NCBI GenBank assembly: GCA_019916065.1
Contig: CM034241.1
Coordinates: 23,265,541-23,329,540, forward strand
DNA length: 64,000 bases
Origin: Vitellaria paradoxa
Taxonomy: Eukaryota; Streptophyta; Magnoliopsida; Ericales; Sapotaceae
Direction: 5' to 3'
The notes under the pieces are model-generated. The model was not told where the DNA came from and made no database searches. It was given only the letters and a program-made list of their open reading frames with translations. The position numbers were made by a program, and so were the translations under genes. Positions 46,846-58,000 of the stretch are shown in pieces. Numbering within the stretch: position 1 is the first letter of the stretch; each line of letters begins with the position of its first letter.

Positions 46846-47123
46846 CTGAGTGAAAGAATTAGATTCCAATTGAGACTCATAGGCATGGATGACCTTTCAT
46901 TAACAGAAGTTCTAGTCATGTAATAGGGATTTTCTATTTCAATGTGCACAAATCTACAAGCTATTACAAACATTTATATATAAATGCATATATAGATAGG
47001 AAAGAATGTTATCCCGGCAAACCTAGAGGCTGACTTCAAAATTGATATCAGTTTTCGTGATAATTATATCTAGACCATTGGATTAAAATTTAACAGATCA
47101 AATATATTTATAAATTTTTAATT

Positions 47124-49156
47124 GGGTAAAGTACAGAAATCACCCTGACGGTTTAAAACTCAGTATTATTCTGATCCATTTCATTTTAATTGTAATAATC
47201 AAATCCTTACAGTTTAGGTCAAGATGAAATTGTGTCATTCTATTAAACATTATTTGTACCCAACTGTTAGAATGAGAGAGAATTTGTTAATTTGTATTAT
47301 TCTTCCCTGATGCCCAATTGAATAAGTTTGTCAATCAGGTCTAGCTTAGATTCGTAAGATCCAAACTCAATTTAGATCCAATAATAATTGATCCGATCTA
47401 AAAGTAGTAAGATCCGATTTTATAAGATTCATATCTAATTCATATATTCAGGTCCGATTGGTTTTGAAAAATTAAATTTATTTTTTAACCATCATTTCGT
47501 AAAAATAAAAAATATATATTTTATTCAAAATATATATACACATCATACATGTGAATCACATATATGTGGTGGATTATGGTGTTTGAGGGATATGAAGGGA
47601 CTAGTATTCCTATCACTGGGAGTAGTGAGAAGCAATTGCCATCTCTAGGGATATGTTAGTCTTCAATATTTGATATTTACTGTTTGAGGTGAAAACCTAC
47701 TTAGTGAGGAGGTCATTGAGAAATATATATAAATATATATATTGTTTGTAATGAAAACATTTATCTTTATATTTTTTTAATTTACATTAAGTAGCTATTT
47801 TTACTTAAATTATTTAAAAATGATAAGAGTTAATTAAGCAATTAATAAATTATGCTAGGATAATTTTTGTCAAATTTTTTATTAATTTATTATTGTCAAT
47901 ATATCAAAAAAATATTATATGTATTCTTAATTTAAAGGTTTCTCAAAATAATTTTTAAAGGTTCCTCGAAATAATAGGTCTAACGAATGATTCAGATCCA
48001 GGTCCATTAATCGTTGAATCCAATAGATTTGGGTCTGTTGGGTTACAGATTAAATTTATCGGATTTGGTCTAATATAATGGGATTTAATCCGGATCTAAT
48101 CTAGACCAAATCTAACCTATTGACAGGCTTAGACTTGAACCAATGTTTGATGTGCAAGAGAAGTTTTGAATAGTAAATTCAAATGTATTATAAGTGTTTG
48201 ATTTCTATTTTTTTTTATTTCTACTAAGTTTTGACCTCTATATTGTCATTGCAATATTTTCTATTAATAGAAGAATAAAAATAGAATCAATTTACTTGGA
48301 TTTCTAGATTTGAAAGATTCGAGAGTTGAACGGTAAAGTCAAATGGTAAATATATATTCATATGAAATATTTTTGTAGTTGTGTATATCATATTGCCGGA
48401 GCAATAACCAGATTGTGACATTGGTTTCCACAAAAATGGTTCTTTAACATCAAAGTAATATGATTCAATACGAAGAAGTGAACAATTCAATTAGATAAAA
48501 CAAATTAATAATTTCAATTGGAGAAAACAAATTAATAATCTCACATCAAGGGGATGAGCAATAACATGTATCACATATATTATAAAAATATGCAAATATG
48601 CTTTTCAGTCAATTCTTCAAACCCACTATAGATTCGAATCTCCAAACCCATCATGGATGCTTTGTAGTTAATTCTATGAGCCCTTTCATGGACAACTCTA
48701 TAAAAGGCTCTTGTACCTGACCTCTTGATGCTTGAGATTCTAGTTTCTTCTAATTCCCCATTTGTTGTGATTATTGAATATTAGATTTTTAGTTGTTTAT
48801 TTCTTTTTTTTTTTTTTTCGCTAGAGTGTTTGATTGCTGGTTAGCTAGTGCTGGCAAAGGTAAAATGAACTGTATATATTAGTGGAGATGAAGGGTGTTG
48901 TTTAGCAGATTGATAAAGAGAAATAGGTTCGAGCTCTAGTCTTTACTTCAAAGGTAAAAGCCTAATTAGACGTTAGGGAAAAAAAATGCAAATCGACAAT
49001 TTTGCCATCATTCTAACAATTGGTTACAAATGGTGTTTGACATAATGACCCACTTGCATAGTCATCGAAAATGTAGGGATTCGATTATTACTATTAAAAT
49101 GAGAGAGACTAAAGTGATACTGAGTATAAACTGTATGAGTGATTTTATACTTTACC
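47124..49156. mobile_element. 2-kb DNA transposon with ~170-bp inverted ends (MULE-like)
   Basis: The left end, from 47124 'gggtaaagtacagaaatcac', and the right end, inverted from 49156 'ggtaaagtataaaatcactc', match for about 170 bp. This includes 'attttaat-gtaataatc' and 'caa-tgttagaatga'. The flanking direct repeat is TTTTAATT at 47116-47123 and 49157-49164 (8 bp; MULEs usually have 9). No transposase. Inside, 47320-47470 and 47960-48130 look like the two ends of a further nested repeat. Confidence 0.75.
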
Positions 49157-51396
49157 TTTTAATTTAAAAAATACATGAATATGTTTTAACCATTGGATTT
49201 TTATCCAATGACCCAAATTTAGTTGTCATGGAGCTAATATCAATTTTAATGTGAGCTCCTCCCATTTTATATCGGCACGATGGTTACTTTAAGACTGCAA
49301 GATTCTACAATGATTGATTGAGCAAAACTTTTGCTTAATGATTGGTGATGGAAAATGATCCCTATTTATAGGAATTTTTGTCAAAGTTCAGAGCTATTTA
49401 TTTTACCACTATAGAATATTTTGCTACATAGGAGTAAGTAGGTCATTCTATGAAATATACCTTATTGGAATAATTTTGCACAATATAGAATTGTTGGATA
49501 GATTTGCATAGTATTAGGATGTAAAAATAGCTACGCAGTGCATCGGTGTAGGACCTGAACAACATCAAAAGATGAATCAACAAACTAGGAGGTAGCAAGG
49601 GAGGTTGCATCACCCTAGGCCATAGTGGTTCAATTAGCCCCTGTTATGCCTTTGCTTGTTTGAGCAAAGTTTAGCCCTCATCGGGTAAAATTAATAGGGT
49701 TTTCGACCTTTTTGATATGATCTAACTGCAAGTAACTAATTCTGAAACAAATTAGGATTAATCATTTTTTTGATAGAAAATTAGATCAAAGATTGATTTC
49801 TAGAGGTTAACCTATGATCTTTTGAAAATTATTGCGCATAAATGGACTGAGCATATAAAAGGTTTTGTGAAAAACCTCTAAAAATCTACAGAATGATTCA
49901 ACTTACTCTTTTGGCATGTGAAAGGTTCAATGGTACCCTTAGATTAATCCCTTAGGTGTTGCGCTAATAAGCATATTAATGTTAGAAATTTTAAGTACAC
50001 ACATCAAAGTATCATTTAAAATGAGAATCTAACTAATTTAATGGCTATATATAAACAGCTACTGATAGAGAACTCAAATGCTGATTAACAAAAAATGTAA
50101 GAATTTAAATGTTATAATTAAAATATGAGGAACTAAAGTGATACTAAATATAAATTGTAGAGATAGTTTTTATATTTTACTTGCAAAATAATAGATAACA
50201 ATAATGGTTTTTGCATAAAAAGTAGTTATATATTCCCATAAATCATATTTTTATCTTTATTATTAAATGTAATTAAATTTGCCAACCATTGTGACAAAAT
50301 TTACTAATAGATGTGATCATTAATTTATCAATTAATATGATAATTTTTACTATTGTATGGAACCAAATTTATATATTCTCTACTGAATATTTATTTGTTA
50401 TGTGGTCCAAAATTATCACTTCAGTACTATATAATTTTTCATTCAATTTTAGCATATTAATGGTGGATATGCAGGCACTTAGATTAAGTGAATGGGCCTA
50501 GAACTAAATTTAAGATATAAGAAGAAAAAGATAAAATAATTATTATAAATGAATCGAGAATTATTATTTCTTTTATAATACTTCAAACCCCATTTTCTCT
50601 ATTGATTTTTTATTTTTCAATATATTTCTAAATACAACTATATAAGTTATGTTTTTTTCTTTTTTTTTTTTTAATTTCTAATTGGTATCACAAAGTGTAA
50701 AATATTTATATTAGAAAAATTTTTTTCTCCACCTCTTTCTAAAGAAATACAAATTTTATTTTTTAAATTTAATATTATCCCATTCAATGTTTGTTTACTT
50801 TTTAATTACTTTTTGCTTTGATTTCCCTTTTATTTGGGTACTGCTATTCGCAATCTTATTTTTTCTCCTGCAGCTTAGTTAAAATTTTCTCATCATAGGA
50901 CAAAAATATCTTAATACAAAATGATCTCCTTACCTTTCATATTTTTAATAAATATTTGTTGAAAAAAATAAAACAATTTTAACAATTTATTGAAAAAATT
51001 TAGTAGTTAACTACATAAACTTTTAATATTTTCACACAAAAATAAATGAAACATTTCAGCAACTGGTTATTAAAAAAATTAAAATATTTCAACAGACTCT
51101 TGTTCTTTTGATATTTTTTTAATGACCATAAAATATTTGAACAGTTTTTACCGAAACAAGTGCAAAATTTTAATATATATCTACTGAAAATATTATATCA
51201 TTTCAACCGTAAGTTTTCAATTTGAAGGGTTTTGGAAGGAGAATGGGTAGTTTTAGAATTTTAGGTGTAATTTATAAATTACGTGAAAAAATTATTGAGT
51301 TATTTAAAAAAAAATAAGATGCATTAATTAACTAGATTGAGCAGAAAAAAAGTATGCCGCGAATAGCAGTGCTTGGCTTTCATTTTCATCACCATG

Positions 51397-51427
<31 letters not shown>

Positions 51428-51479
51428 TTCGTTTCCAGAGTTGGAAACTGAAGGATCAAACGAGGGCCAAATCGAACCG

Positions 51480-51490
51480 TTGGCGCGAAA
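51480..51490. promoter_or_regulatory. E2F binding site 1 in the FAS1 promoter
   Basis: TTGGCGCGAAA, i.e. TTTCGCGCCAA on the other strand, a full match to the plant E2F core TTTSGCGC. It lies 535 bp before the ATG. In Arabidopsis FAS1 is a reported E2F target. The duplicate has TTGGCACGAAA at 33285-33295, losing the CpG core. Confidence 0.75.
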
Positions 51491-51540
51491 CATAAATTCG
51501 TAATTGAGGGCCTCAGCATTTTGGAGCCAAATGTTTAATA

Positions 51541-51552
51541 TTTTGGCGGGAA
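51541..51552. promoter_or_regulatory. E2F binding site 2 in the FAS1 promoter
   Basis: TTTTGGCGGGAA, the classic E2F form, 51 bp after site 1. The aligned place in the duplicate (33337-33348) reads TTTTGTCAAAAA, so the site is gone there. Confidence 0.75.
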
Positions 51553-51599
51553 GAACGCTTTCTTTATTGTTTCATTGTCATATGTATCGCACATGCCCA

Positions 51600-52024
51600 T
51601 ACATACATGTATGCATGTGTTTATGGCTGTGACTGACGCATTTTACTAGAAACCCTAGAAAATTGTCGTAAAGGTAAAGAAAATTTCGACCAAATCACCA
51701 AAAAGCGATACTCATACAAAGCAGAAGCGTGGTTTGGTGGGTTTTTAACCTTCTTTGTTCTCTATCTGATTTTCTTGTCAATTTCTTTTGAAGGAAGCCT
51801 GAGAAGAGGAAGACCTTATTGGGTTTTGGTTTTGTGTGGGAAATCGAACGGTTGGTATTGATTTTCCCTGAAAATCTTTTGTGGCTTGATTTTCTTGTTT
51901 AAAGAAGTTGACGATACGATCCTAGATTTGGATCGGTGGTGGCATTTCTGCGTTAGCCTTGTTCTTGGGTCTTCGTAGTTGGTTGGTTTCTTGTTTGAGG
52001 TTGTGCTTGCGAAGTTGGGGCTCA
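51600..52024 (+). promoter_or_regulatory. Probable FAS1 transcription start region and 5' UTR
   Basis: Pyrimidine-rich, mixed composition after the AT-rich upstream DNA. The conserved piece 'ttttactagaaaccctagaaaattg' is kept in both duplicates. No in-frame ATG occurs before 52025, so the start codon is clear. The exact start site cannot be fixed. Confidence 0.45.
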
Positions 52025-55000
52025 ATGGCGGATCCAATGATAGTCGACGCTGATGGGTCGAAGAATGAAAAGACTGAAATGAAGAATCCAGGTCTGGATA
52101 ACAGTGCGAAGAAGTCTATGAAAAGGAAGAGAGTTTCAGCGGTCGAGACATTGACTACCGAAGAGAGAGAGGCTCGAACTAGTGCTTTACGGGAGGAGCT
52201 CGAGGGTTTGTTCAAGTACTACAAAGAAGTTTTAGCTGAGAAAGTCAATTTGAACTTGAGCGAGTGCGGTTCGAGCAATTCGGAGATTGCGTGCTTGCTC
52301 GAAGAAAGCACTCTTTCGCTTTCCAAGTTGGTTGACCAGATTTACGACGTGATGAAGGGGAGAGAGGGCTCTGCTATCACCCTTGCTTCCGTGAAGAGCT
52401 CTGTGCTTTTCATTGGGCAGAGATCGTTGTACGGGGTGCCCAATGCGGACGCTGATGTACTAGAGGATGAAACAGGGTCCTGCCTTTGGTGTTGGGAGGT
52501 AATATGCTTTGTGTTCTCTCTATCTTCTTGTTACCAATTGTGTCTCCTCTTTTGTTTCTCAATTTTCAGTCTCTACGATCTATCTCTGTAGTCCTTGTTA
52601 TTGGGCTCGTGCCAGCTTTATTTATCACTTCAATTGATGGGCAAGTGATATCCTTGGTTTTCTTAACTCTTTGATGTGTGTATTGGGTATTTTCGCTGTT
52701 TGTGCTTATTGATTACTAAGTTTGCTAGGTTTTTGAAATCTTTGTTATTTCCCTCTTTTGAATGTTTATTCAGTGTATTCAACCTACGCCTTTTCTCAAT
52801 TTACCATGTTTATTGGATATATGCAAAAATTTTGTTCCTCATTTCACCATTTATTTGCTTTTTTAAACTTTTGCTGATTGCTTTTCTGTGTTCAAACTTT
52901 GAACTTGGGTTGAAATTGTTTTGGAGAATCTAACTTTTCATGTATCTCAATTAACCTTGTTTTTTGGGGAGAATCCTGCTTTTTTCAACTTTTGTTGATT
53001 TGCTTTTCTCTGTTCAAACTTTGAGCTTGGGTTAACATTGCTTTAGAGAATCTAACTTTACATGTATCTGAATTAACCTTTTTTTGGGGTTGCTTTGGTC
53101 TTTGATGTTGTTTTGGAGAATCATGAGGATTTGTTTGAAGTTATTTATTTATTTCTGTTGTTCCTTACTCTGTGAATATTATTTATTAGTTGTTTCATCA
53201 TTTTCCATATACATTTATACAATGATAATGAGTAAATACTCTGGTTTGGTGATTTTTTTTAATGAATGTGTAACATTTCTGCTAATAGCCTCAACTACAA
53301 CTTAATTTAAGAGTTATGTGAATTATTGTAATGTAAATTCAGTAGGTCTTCTTGAAACAACCATGACGCAAGTCTCATTATATGGAAATACTGAATTGTC
53401 CAATCCCACCTTCTGAATTTGTAAGCAGCACATAAGCAAATGATCACTTGTGTATGTTTGTGTTTGCATCTTCCTGCTTCTAGTGGAATAATTATTGTTT
53501 TAGGTTAGGGTATTGTTTGAATTGGTGTAATCTTCTTTAGTCTCCAAATTACATTGTTGTTTGGATAAACCAGATATTCGTCTTTTCAGCCTTGCTTGTT
53601 AATTTGTTGTATGCATCTTTGCTGTTCTTCAACAAGTGTTGGCAGGCTTTGTTTTCTGAATTTCTAAAAAGGGTCTTTTATTCACATGTAGACAAGAGAC
53701 GTAAAGTTGCTGCCAAAATCTGTGCGCGGGACACTGAAAAATCGGCGCACTTGCCGGAAAAAGATCCATGAGAGGATTATTGCTGTTTCTGGTCAGTATG
53801 CATTTGTTTTCTGAAACATTTCCATATTGTTCATTTGAAAGAAAGTTTATTGCATATTTAGCTGTAAAAGCACCTCACATATTTATATTTTAATTGTATT
53901 AGTGACAGATTTGATGATTATACTAGAAACATAGTGGCTGAGAATAAAATATTGCTGCTATCAGGCACATCTCTATTGCATAATTAAGGGGATTGTTAAT
54001 ATTCCTGCAAATTAGAGTGATGTTATTGACTAGCAATCTTCCCCTAATTGACAATGATGTTACCTTGGCTTCCGATTTCAATCTCTGTTCACCTTGATTT
54101 TAATTTTTAAATAAAGATACAAAATGGAAGGCAAATCTGATGGATAAGGTTTGGAATGAGTTATGTATTTATTATTTTTTTTTTGGAGGGGGGTTGTGAT
54201 GGACTCTTGACACTGTCTTTTGGCTATAACTATGCTCTGTTCTTCCCTCGCTTGAATTTGGCCTGATGATTTTTTTGTTTCTTGTTTTTATCAATTTTCT
54301 TTTATTTTTTTCTTTCTTATTTGAGGTTTATGTACCAAAAATTTGAGAGGCTTCATATTTACTGTTGCAACTTGCTAACTAGGAAAAGTTGTTAACATCA
54401 CTTCATTGGAGGGAATAACTGCAATTGCCTTATGGTTGAGTTTCACTCCAGCTCACTTGAACTGTTTGGCTTTCCTTCAATGGGGTTCTTTTAATGTAAC
54501 TACCAGAGCCAACAGTGAAACTAATTTTGTTGCTAGATGGCCGTGTGCAAATGGTCTAATTAGTTGTATTGAACTTTTTATGTTTACTTGGGAGTGGGCT
54601 GAACTTGATATCTTATTAGCTTCATTCTACTGGTCCTTTATTATATTCTCATTTTTCAGTTTAACTTTTTTAAATTCAGTTTGCATTTCTGGAAGTGGTA
54701 TCTAGACGTGACATGGAATTTTTTATGCATATTCTGGGAACTGTTTTTCTTTTTTTTTTTGTTTTTTTTCATTTGATGAACCTGGTAATAAATATTATTT
54801 GGTGCTCCCTATAGTGACTTGTTACTTCCCAATTCCCAAGCATAGGTGGGTTGAACATGCAACTTTTCTTACATATATCATAGTTTTTACCTGTCAAAAG
54901 TTTGATTACTAATTTTATGAGTCATTTCAGAAATGATTACTGCACTACATAAGTCAGAGGACCACCATAACTATGTACATGATCTTACAAAAGCATCGGA

Positions 55001-58000
55001 AAGGCTGAATAAAGTTTTAACTGAAGCAGATATCCGACTGTTAGTTCAAACCATGGAGCAGAAAAATGGTGCCAGCATGTATGTATATTCGGAGTTTTGT
55101 GGGAATAGTTGGTTGCAGTGTTGTATGTCTTTTAATTATGGCTCGTTCATTGTACAAGGGCTGACAAGGAAGCAAAAAGAGAACAAAAAAGGCTAGTGAA
55201 GCAACTGGAGAGAAATAAACGAGAAGCTGAGAAGGAGAAAAAAAGATTGGATCGGGAAATTAAAAAAGAGAAGTTACAAAGTGTGAGTTCTAGTTTTTTA
55301 ACCTCATGGGTGTGTTTGGATTAAGGATTTGGTTAGTTGACAAAAAAGGAGTAGAAAATCAAAAGGAAAAAGAAACAAAATTCCAAATATAAGTTCTTTT
55401 TTATCTGTGTTGAAAAATATAAGAAAATGCTAGCATTCTCAATAAATTAATTTTTAATTTAATATATATGTTTTAATTTATCAAAATCTTGTGCTTTTTC
55501 CCCACCATTTTCCTTTAGAACCCAACAAGTGAAGTAATTATGGATCCCCTTTCCCTTGATAAATTCTCAATCCAAACACCCCTATGTATTACTTAGCAAA
55601 AGCTGCAAGTATCTTCTGTCAAGTGTTGTATTGTGGTTTGGGACAAATTCTGATTTTAGGCAATGAAAAAGTATTTATCAGGAAAAAAGTGATCTTCTGG
55701 AAAGGAAAGAAAATCATTTCTTCTGTTTTGCAAAATTTTGATAATATTAATTGGCATATTTTCTAGATGCTGTGAAACATCTACTCTCTCACCTAAATTT
55801 TTTGGTCATTCATTTTCTGCACTTACTATGCTGTTGCAGGAAAAGGAGCTGAAGCGGTTGCAAGATGAGGCAGAGAAAGAGGAAAGGCGCCGGGAGAAAG
55901 AAGAATCTGAATTGAAGAAGCTGCAAAGAAGGCAACAAGAAGAAGCTGAGAAAGATCAATGGCGTAGGGAGAAGGAAGAAGCTGAACTGAAGAAACAACT
56001 TTCCTTGCAAAAGCAAGCATCATTGATGGAGCGTTTTCTTAGAAGAAGAAGAAATAATTCAAATTACCAGGATGACCAGTCTTCAATCAAAGCAACAATG
56101 TCTGTTTCATCACCTAGCAGGAACGAAAAGATTTTTGAATCAGTTACTGTGTCCATGGACTATGTTCTCTCACTCAAAGATGACTTAAATGTTGAGGATA
56201 TTCGCAAGTAGGTTTCTTTATTTTTCCCCCTTTCCTTTTTGTTGAATTTTTTAACCATGATTTCCAGAAATCATTAATCTATATTTTCTGCACTTTGCAG
56301 GTCACACTTGATTTCTTGGCGTCGCTTGGGTTATGCAATTCGTTCAAACAGGAAACGGCACTGGGGCATACGCAGAAAGCCTAAGACAGAAGTAATCAAG
56401 GAACTCAAGCTAAGTGTAAATAGGGGACTGGCCCGTGATGAGGACTCGACCATAGAGAAGCTTGTTGATGGATGGGGTGATACAAAAGTTGATGGCAGAT
56501 TATGTGATACAAGTGCAGATAGTTTTGTTTCTTGCAGTCGGGGGCACTACCATAGTAAGCAGTTGTTGCAGTTTGATAAGAGTCACAGACCTGCATTTTA
56601 TGGTATCTGGCCAAAGAAAAGGTAATTTGCTTACTTCTGGAGTTTATATTTTGTTATGTTGTTGAGTATACGTATTTCCATTATTGCAATTGCACAATGG
56701 TTTCTAGTTGCCAGAAAATGCATTACAAAATTTGGGAGCAGATCATGTGATTTATATAGTCATTTTATGGAAACTCACTTTTTTGTCAATGATCTCCAAG
56801 AGCACAGGTGGAACTTTGTTTTTGTCAATGATCTCCAAGAGCACAGGTGGAACTTTGTTTTCACTTTTTCCTGCTAATATATGATATTGGCTAGTTAAAA
56901 CGGTTTCATGGCATTTTGGGTACATTACTTCTTTGTCTCACTGAAACCTTGGGTGGGATTGGTGATAATCTCGGTGAACTAGGCAAATAGAAAGGTATAT
57001 AAAAACTAGCTTAAAAATTGTTTGCCTGCACGGGATCATAATCTGGCAGTGGCACTACATTTGTACGATTTGCTTCTAGATGGCCATGCTATTGTAATGG
57101 TCAAAATTGAACATGACTACTGGCTTGTTTATCTTCAACTGTATAACTTCTTGTGTTTTACCTTGATTATTTTATATAACAACTACCATCTCCTGTGACA
57201 TTATTACTCAGATGTCTTATCGCTATACTTAAAACTCATGGTAGGATATAGTTAACTTTAGCTTCTTTTGTTTTCCTACTAGTAATGTTCAACCAAAAAT
57301 ATTATTTTCAAGAGAGAACCATGAAAGACTATCAAGAAGCAAGACCTGTATTACAGGGGCTCTTCTATTTCTTCCAATGTACGTGTGTTCACTGGACATG
57401 ACAAGGGTAAGGGTATGAGATGTGTCCAATTCTCATACCCAAATTAGACACCTTGATCCTTTATTTATTTATTTTTTTGGGATCCTCTAATTTTTAGGAA
57501 CTCTTTAGGAAATAATAACTTACATTTGATTGTAAAGTAATTTTTTAGCATTTTAGGTAGATGCAAGATAAAAATCTTCTTCTTCCTCCTTTTTTTTTAA
57601 CTCTCTAAATTCTATTTAATTTCAAGTGCATTATTAAATAATAACAATTTTTTATGTTAGTATATTACACATATATTTTAAATGTTCGCGGCTTGTACAT
57701 GCATCGCACTCAATTTTTGGGCCCACATCCTTTTATCTTAGGATTAAAGCTTTGGGAGCTATAGACACATCACTTGCACCTGGTATTCATACTCGAGTCC
57801 AATTAACATAGAGTAGATGTATGCTTGTGAATTTTGATGCTTGGTGTTGTAAGCAGAATGAGTTTGTCAAGAGTGCAAGTTATGTGCTTATAGGTTCTGT
57901 TTTAGTGTTTTCATGCAATGTGCATTGTGCTTATACTCTGTTAGTAGCAGGTCTTCTTCTCCAATTTCCTGTTAGTTTGGTCAGACGTACTGGATGACTG

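Larger units (their letters stand above)
49370..51720 (+). repeat. FAS1 upstream region, partner of the duplicate at 31050-33865
   Basis: Same order and direction as 31050-33865. A piece at about 50095-50180 ('ggaactaaagtgatactaaatataaattg') resembles the inner side of the MULE end at 49110-49156. A 33-base A run is at 51396-51425. The last ~250 bp before 51720 hold the likely core promoter. Confidence 0.85.

Noticed and set aside
51959..52024. Possible 22-codon N-terminal extension of FAS1
   Set aside because: The frame is open upstream but the first in-frame codon there is TTG, not ATG; ATG 52025 fits the family start.
55810..56023. Minus-strand open frames rich in F and L
   Set aside because: Mirror image of the K/E/R-rich FAS1 coiled-coil exon.
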